A stretch of 11,236 nt of DNA from Glomus cerebriforme (GCA_003550305.1 QKYT01001277.1:1-11236), one strand, 5' to 3'; counted from the first letter of the stretch, positions 1-7,608 are shown. The notes: generated from the letters alone by a model not told the origin. Numbers and translations are program-made.

Positions 1-150
1 GCCTTGAGCACGGCTCGCTTCGACTTGGTCCGATTCTAACTTGGGAGCGGTTCGAGCAGTTCAAGTCAGTTCGAGCGGTTCGGAGCAGTTCGAATGGAGC
101 CGCTTTGAGTCGGTTCACTCTGGAGCCAGTTTAACTGCTTTATAGAACAA
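1..150. repeat. GC-rich degenerate repeat of GTTCGAG-like units
   Basis: This stretch is about half G+C, far above the rest of the window. Between roughly 45 and 150 it is made of imperfect units of about 10-11 bp with the pattern GAGC(A/G)GTTCGA (for example ggttcgagcag, cagttcaagt, cagttcgag, cggttcgga, gcagttcgaat, then more diverged units such as cggttcactc). No open frame or known gene was seen. It ends near a motif at about 180-200 containing acccgtgggtac. It may be the 3' end of the neighbouring LINE, a separate repeat, or the sequence the LINE inserted into; the sequence alone does not decide. Confidence 0.55.
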
Positions 151-206
151 AACTGAACTGAATGAATCGTCCCCATCCCTAGTAACCCGTGGGTACTGGT
201 AGAAAA

Positions 207-698
207 TTACTGGCTAGTTTTCCAATTAATTTCATGATGATCAATTTGTAGTAATAAATTTCTATTGATCTTTAGCGTTAACCATTCTGCCCTATATTTT
301 AATTTGTTATATTTTTTTACCATTTCTCTTACTTGATTATTAACTAATTTCCTATTCCAATATAAACTATATCTATTTATCGGTAATAATTCTTCTATAT
401 CATTAATATCTATTATTTCATATTTCTTTTCATTATTTGTCATATTTCCTTTTTCTTTCTTTTCTCCTTTACTTTCTTTGATTCGCCAAAAAATTTTTTT
501 ATTTTCCGTTATTTTCATTAACCTTTCTATATAATTTATATTTCTAATTTTTCAACTCCTTCTTTTTACTATATTCATTTTCACATTATTCATTTTCTCC
601 ATAATATTATATATCCTTTTTACCTCTACCCCTTTTATAATAATATTTTCATTTTTTATCACTGTTAATCCTATTATAATTAAAATTAATAAATAATT
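207..698 (-). pseudogene. C-terminal tail of LINE ORF2, cut off by TGA codons
   Basis: This stretch lies in the same frame as the reverse transcriptase and continues it past the TGA at 699-701. It is open for 164 codons with one further TGA (552-554) and ends at TAA (207-209). In sequence this AT-rich a random frame should meet a stop about every dozen codons, so the openness indicates former coding sequence. The longest uninterrupted part (516 down to 207, 103 codons) is rich in Lys, Asn and Ile and contains IFWRIKESKG, EKYEI-like and EWLTLKIN segments. No known domain was recognised and no RNase H catalytic pattern is visible. It is probably the last part of the parental ORF2 protein. An independent third ORF is possible but less likely, because the frame is shared. 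Confidence 0.55.
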
Positions 699-2948
699 TC
701 ATTCAATATCTATATCATTCACCTCTATTTTAATTATTTCTATTTCTTTTTTATTTATAATTTTCTTCCAAGTTAATAATGCTTTGTTAGAATCAATTTT
801 CTTTCGTTCAACTTTATACTTTTGATCTAACTTAGTTTGATTAAAATACTTTTCTAATAATTTATTTTCAATGCTATTTTTAATTTTAGTATATCGTCCC
901 CATATATTATCTATTTCTAATAATATTCTGTTAATTATATCCATATCTTCAACATCTTCTTTTATAAATTCTCTTTCCAATTTTTTCCAATTTTCTTTAC
1001 TTTTATTATAATTTAAATCATCATTATTTAACAATTCCTTTTTATACGCTCCTAAATTACTATATATGCTTGTTAATTCTTGATCTTTATTGTTATTTAT
1101 TAATTTTGCTTTTGCTTCAATATACCATTTCGGTATTCTTCCTTTTGAACTTCTTCCATTTTCATTACAAATTTGTTGCCATGATTTAATTTTATTATCT
1201 TCCATTATTATATCTTTTACAAACATACTTTCCATTGATTTTATACTATTTTTACTTTTCTTAATCGTTTCTTTCGTTAAAATATCTGTTATTCTAAATT
1301 TTCCTTTTTTGTCTATATGATTAAACCTATTTAAATGATTACATAATCTAAAATTATTTTCTTCTAGAATTTGTATACTTCTTATTAATATATCATCTGT
1401 TTTCCTTTTTATACTATTTATATTTTCTAGAACACATCCAAAAATCATTTCTTTTTTCTTTATTTGATCTAATCTAATTTTTGTGATAATTCCCATTTTC
1501 CCTTTATTATTCAATTTGTATAACAACATACTCACTTGATGTTCTACTTGCCTATCATATATGTTCATTATATTTTGAAATAAATCACTATATACTATTG
1601 GATCAGGCGTTGCTGTTGATAAATTCATTTTCCTTTTTATTAATTTCTTCAATGGTCTCATTATTGTTTTACACTCATTCTTTGATAGTATCGTTGTTTG
1701 CATTTGGTACTCTATTGCTGGTACTAGTACACTATTCCACATGTATATTACTTGTTTGTTCGTAAGTTTCTTCCAATTCATTTGTCTAACCACCAATCTT
1801 ATTATTTTATTAATTTTTATTTTTCTCGCGTCTTTTGATAATTTACTATTGATATAGATTTCTAGATATCGTATCCCTTCTATATTTTTATTTGCTTTAA
1901 TAATTTGGCCTTTAATTTCTATACTATCCTCTGAGGCATTCATGTTCAGCAATTTGTATTTATCTGGATTTGCTTTAATGTTAGCCATTTCATAAAAGCT
2001 GTTGCAAATCTTGTATAAATCCATTAAATTGCTTTTATTTTTTGCCACAATATTTGTGTCGTCCATAAATGCTAAGTGATTAGTTTTTAAATCATGACCA
2101 TCTGCTCTTTCACCATAAAGTCCATATCCATTTATTCTCAACATCTTGTAACCTAAATTCTGTATTTTATTTAATTTACTTAATAAAGGATTTAAAAATA
2201 TACGCCATAATATAGGAGACCAAACTTCCTCTTGATCAATCCCATCTTCTACTTTGTATCTATCTGTAATGTTATTATTTACGATTACTCTATTGAATCT
2301 ATTTTCGTTTATATCCATTATGAGGCTTATAATCACTTCTGGTAATTTAATTTTTCTTAGCAATTTTTCTAGTAAAGTATTGTTAACTGAATCATACGCT
2401 TTACTAATGTCCATAAATAGAACCCATATTTCTTTCTTATTATCTTTCGCCTCTTGCAACATATTGTATATCATATGAATAGGTTCTAATGTACTATCAC
2501 CTTTCAGCGCTGCATAATTTTTACCTTTTAGTATATTATATTCTTTACATATATCTGTCAATCTGTTAGTTATTATTTTATTAAATAGTTTTCTCGTTGT
2601 CTCTATCAAGGTTATCGGTCGCATTAATTTTAAATCACCATTCCATTCTTTCTTTTTTGGTATTATAAAAATCAGACCTTCTTTCCATGAATCAGGATAT
2701 ACTCCTATCTCTAAAATTTCATTGAATAAAGTTTGTAATAATTTTTTAACCTCTATATTACTATTCTTCCACATATTATAAGTTATCCCCATTATTCCTG
2801 AAGCTTTATTATTTGCTGAACTTCTAATTACTTTTACTACTTCTTCTAGTGTAATTTCTTTTATTAAGTCGTCATACCATTCCTCTTTTATTTCTTCTAA
2901 TGGGCTATATTGATCTTTCCATTCTTCTTCTATATCTTCATTAATTAT
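699..2948 (-). CDS. LINE ORF2, reverse transcriptase part (downstream of internal TGA)
   Basis: RNA-directed DNA polymerase of the LINE, which would copy element RNA at the nicked target. The frame is continuous with the endonuclease above it across one TGA (2949-2951). The first RT motif (NNKASGI, the usual NKAxGxDG region) lies upstream of the first Met at 2792, so that Met is not a natural start. Motifs in order are RPITLIETTRKLF; motif A FMDISKAYDSV with its Asp at 2409-2411; motif B, where DQEE replaces the usual QG; motif C FMDD at 2058-2069; the ANIKANPDKYK region; and RYLEIYI, where a Gly is usual after YL. Both catalytic Asp pairs remain. The C-terminal part has SWQQIC and GRIPKWY, with no RNase H. 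Two Gly-to-Glu changes at conserved sites, plus the stops on both sides, suggest a dead enzyme. Confidence 0.9.
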   Translation of the reverse strand: MINEDIEEEWKDQYSPLEEIKEEWYDDLIKEITLEEVVKVIRSSANNKASGIMGITYNMWKNSNIEVKKLLQTLFNEILEIGVYPDSWKEGLIFIIPKKKEWNGDLKLMRPITLIETTRKLFNKIITNRLTDICKEYNILKGKNYAALKGDSTLEPIHMIYNMLQEAKDNKKEIWVLFMDISKAYDSVNNTLLEKLLRKIKLPEVIISLIMDINENRFNRVIVNNNITDRYKVEDGIDQEEVWSPILWRIFLNPLLSKLNKIQNLGYKMLRINGYGLYGERADGHDLKTNHLAFMDDTNIVAKNKSNLMDLYKICNSFYEMANIKANPDKYKLLNMNASEDSIEIKGQIIKANKNIEGIRYLEIYINSKLSKDARKIKINKIIRLVVRQMNWKKLTNKQVIYMWNSVLVPAIEYQMQTTILSKNECKTIMRPLKKLIKRKMNLSTATPDPIVYSDLFQNIMNIYDRQVEHQVSMLLYKLNNKGKMGIITKIRLDQIKKKEMIFGCVLENINSIKRKTDDILIRSIQILEENNFRLCNHLNRFNHIDKKGKFRITDILTKETIKKSKNSIKSMESMFVKDIIMEDNKIKSWQQICNENGRSSKGRIPKWYIEAKAKLINNNKDQELTSIYSNLGAYKKELLNNDDLNYNKSKENWKKLEREFIKEDVEDMDIINRILLEIDNIWGRYTKIKNSIENKLLEKYFNQTKLDQKYKVERKKIDSNKALLTWKKIINKKEIEIIKIEVNDIDIE

Positions 2949-4499
2949 TCATTTTCTCATCCATTCCTTATAATGCTTTTGTACTCTCTTTTGAATTTCT
3001 GATTCTTCCGTTACTATTCTATATTTATATTCTCCATCCTCTATTACTATTCTATCTAGATCTAATCTACTTGATTGTTTTTCCCATAGAATTTTTTTTA
3101 TCATCTTTTTTGGATCTTTTTCTAATTCTATTTCTCGTCTCCTAATTGCTTCAATTATTGTTATTTGATCTAATTTAATTTGTTCTTCAATTATTTTTTT
3201 TCCAATTAACTTTTTTATCTTATTTATTTTCTCTATCACTTCTAAATTATAGTTTTTGTTCGTTACAATTTTCATGTTGCTCTCTGGGATTTTATTATTG
3301 AACCTTGTTATCAATTCGTTAACTTCTTTTATTTCGTCTTCATCTTTTTTCTTGTATTTTACATAATTCTTATATATCTTTTTGAGCTTTCTTCTAATTT
3401 TAATTATCCAATTTTTATATTTATTCCATATTACTATTTCCTTTGGTTTTCTTTTCTTTATATTATTTATCATTATTTCTTTCATTGGTAATATCTGTTC
3501 ACTCGATTCTTTTATTATCTTTTCTATAATATCTGCTTTTTGATCTATATTAAGATCTTCTATGTCGATTTGGTTTAATTGATCAATTTTTTCTTTCATT
3601 CGATCGTTAAAATCTTTCCAATGTTTCTCTGTAATCTTGTGATGATCTACTATTACTTTTTTCTTTATTTTTTCCCACTGACATTTACGTTCTTTATTTT
3701 TTCTTAATTTTACTATTAGAATTTTATGATCACTATTTGTGAATTTTTTACTACTTTTTACTTTGAATTCCATTATTCTATTTCTTATCTTCGAATCTAC
3801 CAGAATATAATCTATTCTTGCCTTATGTATCCCATTTGTCCAAGTATGTTCTAATTTCTCATCGTTCTTTAGTATTACTTCCTGAATATCTGTATAGCCT
3901 TTACTTTTTAATTGATCAACTATCGTTCTCTTTATTTTCCTGTGATCTTTATTATTTATCAATTTGTCTATATTTTCATTTAAATCTCCCATTACTATAA
4001 TTTCCCATTTGTCTTTATCTTTTCGATTTGTCCATTCATTGATTTTCTTTTTTATTTTGTCGCTACTTTTACGATCATTGTTAGGTTGATAAACTTGTAC
4101 TATTAACATGTTCTTGTTTTTCTGGTTATTGAAAATTAGTTCTACTTTTATTAATTGCCCTTGTATCTTTTCTATATTTCTAATATTTTTCTTGAGCTGA
4201 TTTCTAATTATTAGTGCTACTCCCTCTTTCATATTTTCCTCGTGATTAGCTATTATTGTAGTATAATATTCTTCTAATTCTTTGAATTTATAACGATCAT
4301 TTCTTTCATTAAGCTTGGTTTCTGATAGTCCTATAATGTCCCATTTCCTTCTTTTTTCTTTTATAAAATCAATGATCTGATTACTTTTTTGTGGGTTATT
4401 CATACTTCTCACATTATGTGTTACTATTGTTAATGTATCATTACTATGATCAGTTATCCTCAATTTTCTTGTTTGTTTCGTTATTTGGTCTATTTCCAT
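2949..4499 (-). CDS. LINE ORF2, APE-type endonuclease part
   Basis: Endonuclease/exonuclease/phosphatase-fold domain that nicks target DNA to prime reverse transcription. Visible motifs in the 516 codons are THNVRSM (Asn29), GLSETKL (catalytic Glu60), VYQPNND (Tyr137), GDLNENID (Asp172, Asn174), ARIDYILVD (Asp230) and SDHKIL (Asp257-His258). The full APE catalytic set is therefore present. A Lys/Ile-rich linker of about 240 residues follows and leads towards the RT. The ATG at 4499 is preferred because the same frame has a TAG at 4530-4532 just upstream, and because it overlaps the ORF1 stop. The frame ends at a TGA (2949-2951) but is open beyond it into the RT motifs, so this TGA is a premature stop, possibly from CGA or TGG. 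Confidence 0.9.
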   Translation of the reverse strand: MEIDQITKQTRKLRITDHSNDTLTIVTHNVRSMNNPQKSNQIIDFIKEKRRKWDIIGLSETKLNERNDRYKFKELEEYYTTIIANHEENMKEGVALIIRNQLKKNIRNIEKIQGQLIKVELIFNNQKNKNMLIVQVYQPNNDRKSSDKIKKKINEWTNRKDKDKWEIIVMGDLNENIDKLINNKDHRKIKRTIVDQLKSKGYTDIQEVILKNDEKLEHTWTNGIHKARIDYILVDSKIRNRIMEFKVKSSKKFTNSDHKILIVKLRKNKERKCQWEKIKKKVIVDHHKITEKHWKDFNDRMKEKIDQLNQIDIEDLNIDQKADIIEKIIKESSEQILPMKEIMINNIKKRKPKEIVIWNKYKNWIIKIRRKLKKIYKNYVKYKKKDEDEIKEVNELITRFNNKIPESNMKIVTNKNYNLEVIEKINKIKKLIGKKIIEEQIKLDQITIIEAIRRREIELEKDPKKMIKKILWEKQSSRLDLDRIVIEDGEYKYRIVTEESEIQKRVQKHYKEWMRK

Positions 4500-4951
4500 T
4501 TGATATTTTTTAAGTTTTCTACCTTTCCACTATATGATATATTATTATTTTTTGTTTTTTGTAATTGTTTTTTTTGTTTTTTTGTGTTTTTCGCTTGCTT
4601 TTTATTTTTTACCATCCCTATTGTCTCCTTTATTTTCTCCCCCATCTCCTCTTCTCTTTCTATATAATTTTCTAGTTCAGGATGTCTAATGGTGGATGCT
4701 CTCATCATTTCGTCTGCTATCTCTTCCATCATTGTATCCGTATCTACCTCTAATCGGTCTTCCATTATTGTATTGATTTTCTCTGTTGTAATTTGTTCTA
4801 CCTGTTTCTGTTCCTGATTGATTAATAAGTCACGGTCTTTTAATTGGTTCTCTGTTCGCTTCAGTCTGAAAAAACTGCTGTCTTCCCTTATTATATCATC
4901 CTCTTCTTTCATCACCTCTGTATTGCGATCATACCTGTCTTTCTTGAAAAC
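4490..4951 (-). CDS. LINE ORF1, C-terminal basic/acidic tail (frameshifted)
   Basis: This open frame follows the zinc-knuckle segment after a one-base shift. It is open from just after the TAA at 4952-4954 down to TAG at 4490-4492. The longest ORF call begins at a GTG at 4915, directly followed by an ATG, but the frame is open upstream of that and overlaps the previous segment (which ends at 4929), so the most likely origin is one ORF broken by an indel between about 4930 and 4951. The product is highly charged: Glu/Asp-rich in the first hundred codons, then a Lys-rich stretch of alternating K, N and Q. No domain is recognised. The TAG overlaps the ORF2 start by 10 nt. Confidence 0.6.
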   Translation of the reverse strand, partial: VFKKDRYDRNTEVMKEEDDIIREDSSFFRLKRTENQLKDRDLLINQEQKQVEQITTEKINTIMEDRLEVDTDTMMEEIADEMMRASTIRHPELENYIEREEEMGEKIKETIGMVKNKKQAKNTKKQKKQLQKTKNNNISYSGKVENLKNIKWK

Positions 4952-5315
4952 TTATCCTTGGTCTATCATTACTTACTCTACTTCTATTATTATGGTTATT
5001 ATAGTAACACTTTTCATTTGAGTGACCTTGACGTCTACATATTGAGCAGTAACTCTCTACTTTTCTGTTGTTGAAGTAACAATCTTGCATCCTATGATTA
5101 TTTTTTTTACAAATTCCACAGTCATTTCTGCTGTATCTCCAACCATAACCTTGATCATGACGTTGTATTTGTTGTTGTTGGTATTGTTCTCCCGTCCACC
5201 ATTCACATTCCCTTTTGTTTACTTTTACTTTCTTAGACATTGCCAAGTTTTTATCCTTTTCTGACTTGAAAAGTACTAACGCTTCCATTCGCTCCTCATT
5301 CACTTTGTATACTTT
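4929..5315 (-). CDS. LINE ORF1, CCHC zinc-knuckle segment
   Basis: Nucleic-acid-binding part of the gag-like ORF1 protein. It carries two perfect CX2CX4HX4C knuckles, CGICKKNNHRMQDC and CSICRRQGHSNEKC, at about 5120-5007. Upstream is a segment (EALVLFKSEKDKNLA) that together with the preceding part reads like the second half of a small RNA-recognition-type fold. A Gln/Tyr-rich linker and an Asn/Arg-rich tail flank the knuckles. There is no natural start: the codon at 5303 is GTG, and the frame is continuous with the preceding segment across a single TGA (5316-5318) at AKY*KVYKV, where a Trp codon would fit. It ends in TGA at 4929-4931, just past the frameshift into the tail segment. Confidence 0.8.
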   Translation of the reverse strand, partial: KVYKVNEERMEALVLFKSEKDKNLAMSKKVKVNKRECEWWTGEQYQQQQIQRHDQGYGWRYSRNDCGICKKNNHRMQDCYFNNRKVESYCSICRRQGHSNEKCYYNNHNNRSRVSNDRPRISFQERQV

Positions 5316-5732
5316 TCAGTACTTAGCGTGTCTTGGTAATAATTCCCTTTCTAATTGTTGATCCGTAGTATTAGGTGGCAGATTTTTAATTTTTCCTGAA
5401 AATCTTCTTCTTTTTGTGAACATTTCTGCTGAATCTGTGTTCATTTGTTGCACTTCTATTCTATATCCATTACAAGCTATCGACCATGTGTCTCTAAATT
5501 TTATGTCTGGTATTTGGACTTCTACCTTTACCTCCACATCTGTATTAGCCTTCTTCATTTTATATTCTAAATCCGCTATGACGGTTCCTATATTCTCTTC
5601 CACTGCTTTTACCAGTATTTCTCTTGTCACGTGTTTAGATACGTTTTTTAATAAAATTCTTGTGTGCCCTATTGTTTGGTTCAATTTGTACAACTTGACA
5701 TATTTGTACGCCCTTCCGTGATCTTTCATCAT
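5316..5732 (-). CDS. LINE ORF1, RNA-binding-like middle segment
   Basis: Middle part of the gag-like protein. TRILLKNVSKHVTREILVKA and later GKIKNLPPNTTDQQLERELL each look like the strand-helix start of an RNA-recognition-type domain, which many LINE ORF1 proteins carry; this assignment is from pattern only. The frame can be followed upstream of the Met at 5732, through a TAA at 5754-5756, to about 5940, giving SSQKHVLGVNCAACGVNKE with a C-x2-C pair. The Met at 5732 is therefore probably internal to the original ORF1. It ends in TGA at 5316-5318, after which the frame continues into the zinc knuckles. Confidence 0.65.
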   Translation of the reverse strand: MMKDHGRAYKYVKLYKLNQTIGHTRILLKNVSKHVTREILVKAVEENIGTVIADLEYKMKKANTDVEVKVEVQIPDIKFRDTWSIACNGYRIEVQQMNTDSAEMFTKRRRFSGKIKNLPPNTTDQQLERELLPRHAKY

Positions 5733-5753
5733 TATTTTATTTGCATCACTTAA

Positions 5754-5942
5754 TTATGCAACCATCACCGTCATATGATTATTGTGATTAACAAAGATTT
5801 TCTTGATTTGTTCATAACTTATGTTACAGGTGATCATATCCTCTTTTATCAATTGCATCAACTCCTCTTTATTTACTCCACAAGCTGCACAATTTACCCC
5901 TAACACATGTTTTTGAGAACTTTGTTTTTCTTGTATTGAATC
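5754..5942 (-). pseudogene. LINE ORF1 linker hidden by a frameshift
   Basis: This short piece fills the apparent gap between the first and middle ORF1 segments. In the frame of the middle segment it is open for about 62 codons, reading DSIQEKQSSQKHVLGVNC and then AACGVNKEELMQLIKED, up to a TAA at 5754-5756. It overlaps the end of the first ORF1 segment (stop 5900-5902), so an indel between about 5945 and 5905 moved the frame. The NCAAC motif could be half of a metal site, but no partner cysteines are clear. The reading is credible because it joins two ORF1 parts in the right order. Confidence 0.5.
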
Positions 5943-6637
5943 TTATTCTTTGTTGCATGGATTGAATTATTCAAGGAATTTCCTTTTTCATCTTTAGCTT
6001 CTATTTCCATTGGTTCTTCTGCTTTTCCCACTGGTCTCTTTCCCTTAGCTTTGATACTTTGAGGAATCTTCAAGTTCCTGAATCTATTGGTCAAAGATTC
6101 TGTCATACTTTCGTCATCACTCTCATTTCTTATTGATGAGGCACAGTCACTTTCGTCCAACTCTCTATAGTGTTCTTTTGATTCATAGTATCCAGTTTCT
6201 TTCATTACCATTATCGCCCTCTCATCCCCATAAGCATTTTGTAATGTGTTTCTATCAGTGATTACTTCTTGTAACTTATTTGATAACTCCTCTATTTTCA
6301 CTTTGGCTATCTGTTTGGTCTCTATATTTTTGTTAGTTAATGAAGTTATTTGCTCTTGTAACTGTTTTATTTCATTTTTGTCCCTCAGTAAATTTGACAT
6401 GTATTCCGCTTGGCATAAAGATTCTGTTTGCCCTTTTGTTTTTACGTGTACCAGCGTTGCTATCGTTCTAATCAAGGTTGCTGTCACCCTGTTTATATTT
6501 AAAAATTCTCTTATTATAACGTCTTGTTCTTCAGGTGTTATTCCCACCAATAACAGAGTCTTGTCTTGTTCTTGTACTTGTTTGGCTCCGAAACTTTCAA
6601 AAATCACCACTTCTTTGGTCGATATGTTGATACCCAT
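5900..6637 (-). CDS. LINE ORF1, N-terminal coiled-coil segment
   Basis: First part of the gag-like ORF1. The ATG at 6637 is the first in frame after a TAG at 6662-6664, which supports it as the real start. The 245 codons comprise an N-terminal globular-looking part (about 1-75), a helix rich in Leu, Lys, Glu and Gln (about 80-135, for example KNEIKQLQEQITSLTNKN) with coiled-coil heptad character, an acidic Ser/Glu/Asp-rich stretch (about 150-185), and a basic tail (KAKGKRPVGK). Coiled coils are common in LINE ORF1 proteins and support trimer or multimer assembly on element RNA. The stop at 5900 (TAG) probably results from a frameshift, since the next segment continues in another frame. Confidence 0.7.
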   Translation of the reverse strand: MGINISTKEVVIFESFGAKQVQEQDKTLLLVGITPEEQDVIIREFLNINRVTATLIRTIATLVHVKTKGQTESLCQAEYMSNLLRDKNEIKQLQEQITSLTNKNIETKQIAKVKIEELSNKLQEVITDRNTLQNAYGDERAIMVMKETGYYESKEHYRELDESDCASSIRNESDDESMTESLTNRFRNLKIPQSIKAKGKRPVGKAEEPMEIEAKDEKGNSLNNSIHATKNKIQYKKNKVLKNMC

Positions 6638-6703
6638 TTCTTCTACTTTTACTGCGGATTTCTAATTATTTTTTGAGATACGGGGAAGAGTTTTTTTTTT
6701 CCC
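6638..6703 (-). other. Putative LINE 5' leader
   Basis: The stretch just upstream of the ORF1 start is GC-richer than its flank and ends near CCGCCGGG (minus strand), followed by ten A residues. On the plus strand this is a run of ten T at 6691-6700 next to cccggcgg. GGGAA (6683-6687) and TTCCC (6699-6703) can pair around the T run. Beyond 6710 the sequence turns uniformly AT-rich, so the 5' end of the element is placed here. No promoter motif is recognised. Confidence 0.4.
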
Positions 6704-6710
6704 GGCGGTG

Positions 6711-7240
6711 ATTCATAGCAAAATTATAAAATAAATATCGATCATCCAACTTTATACAAAAGTTAATCATTTAGACTGACGCATAACATGTAATGCAAAT
6801 AGAAATGTAAGTTGTAAAAAAGGAAAAAGAAGACGAGTCTATAAATATAATTTGCAAAACTTTTTATAATAAAGTTACTTTTAAAATATTTACCTCCATA
6901 GTAGAAAAAAGTTTATTAATATTTATATTTCATAAAATAAAAAATTTTCAATATAAAAAATTTTTTAAAAATCAAATTATATTAGAATTATTAAAAACAT
7001 TTATTTAAATTCATAGGTTCTTTGAAAGAAATGTCTTGGCATTTTAACAAGTTTTAAAAAGTGTAATAAAAAAAAAGCATTCAATGAAAGAAAATTTTCA
7101 CAACACGCTTATTATTTAATATTACAAATAAATTTAATCCAAATTTGTGAATTTAATTAAAAAGTATCATAATTTTTTTTAAAAAAACGTCTATTTACTA
7201 TTGTCAATTAATTATCAGTTTACTAAAAGAGTTACATCAA
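6711..7240. other. AT-rich stretch with no recognised feature
   Basis: No open frame of note and no protein motif was recognised on either strand. There are many A and T runs. If the helicase remnant at 7458-7608 belonged to a Helitron, its 3' end (a hairpin followed by CTRR) should fall in this stretch, but no convincing terminus was seen. Confidence 0.5.
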
Positions 7241-7244
7241 ATGA

Positions 7245-7382
7245 AATAAATTTAAGCATTTAATTACCAATTCTTTGTTATACAATTATTGCTCAGATAA
7301 AATGTATCCAGAAGTTTTTTTACAAACAATGAGAAAGCAATTTAGCCATATCCCATTGCTTGCTAATATTGAATCAATGTGA
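7245..7382 (+). pseudogene. Short coding-like frame, unknown
   Basis: A 45-codon open frame between a TGA (7242-7244) and a TGA (7380-7382) reads like real protein in composition: NYCSDKMYPEVFLQTMRKQF followed by SHIPLLANIESM. Cys, Trp-poor but Pro/His/Met-containing sequence of this kind is unusual for random AT-rich DNA. The QFxHxPL pattern faintly recalls segments preceding transposase C-terminal regions, but this is too weak for a call. There is no credible start other than the internal ATG at 7301. Confidence 0.3.
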
Positions 7383-7457
7383 GTAAAAAAAAAATATTGG
7401 TTAAAGTCTGGCTATAATAAAATGATATAAATTCTATTTACAATTTATGCTACTGTA

Positions 7458-7608
7458 AAAATTTTGAAAGACTTCACTATAAACAATATATTTGGTCTGA
7501 CAGTCCTAAAGATTCTTACATAGTATAAGAACCTTAAATATGCTTATATGAAGTAATTCTTGATATAGCAACATATAGCTGGCCATGTGAAAATACTGGT
7601 ATCACTCT
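7458..7608 (-). pseudogene. Helitron/Pif1-type helicase C-terminal remnant
   Basis: The minus strand reads RVIPVFSHGQLYVAISRI from 7608 and runs to a TAA at 7534-7536. FSHGQLYVALSRV is the well-known last helicase motif of Pif1-like helicases and of Helitron Rep/helicase proteins. Slightly downstream, in another frame (7505-7458), comes TKYIVYSEVFQNF, matching the usual Helitron ending TNVVYKEVFQNL. The two motifs lie in the right order and at about the right distance, separated by a stop and a frameshift. The rest of the helicase (Walker A, Walker B) and any Rep domain were not found upstream to 7900. This is therefore a fragment, more likely from a Helitron than from a cellular Pif1 because of the ending. 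Confidence 0.75.

Larger units (their letters stand above)
207..6703 (-). mobile_element. Degenerate non-LTR (LINE) retrotransposon, nearly full length
   Basis: A two-ORF LINE reads on the minus strand from a GC-rich leader near 6703 to the last stop at 207. The order is gag-like ORF1 (coiled coil, RNA-binding-like region, two CCHC knuckles), then ORF2 with an APE-type endonuclease, reverse transcriptase and a C-terminal tail. This order is typical of APE-bearing LINE clades; no RNase H was recognised. The element is inactive: ORF1 carries two frameshifts, a TAA and a TGA, and ORF2 carries three in-frame TGA codons. Both ends are inferred. No poly(A) tail and no target-site duplication could be seen, so the 3' boundary near 207 may lie further left, into the GC-rich block. 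The clade cannot be fixed without a tree of the RT domain. Confidence 0.85.

Noticed and set aside
45..70. GGTTCGAG resembling a tRNA B box, suggesting a SINE
   Set aside because: The final CC of the B box is absent, the motif recurs as part of the local repeat, and no A box or tRNA-like fold was found.
2949..2951. TGA as a recoded Trp or selenocysteine codon
   Set aside because: The element uses TGG for Trp throughout, other clear breaks are present in the same element, and nothing suggests recoding machinery; simple decay is enough.
1090..5721. Several plus-strand frames of 60-101 codons inside the LINE
   Set aside because: All are complementary to the LINE ORFs and are Phe/Leu/Ser/Ile-rich, as expected for antisense of Lys/Asn/Glu-rich coding sequence.
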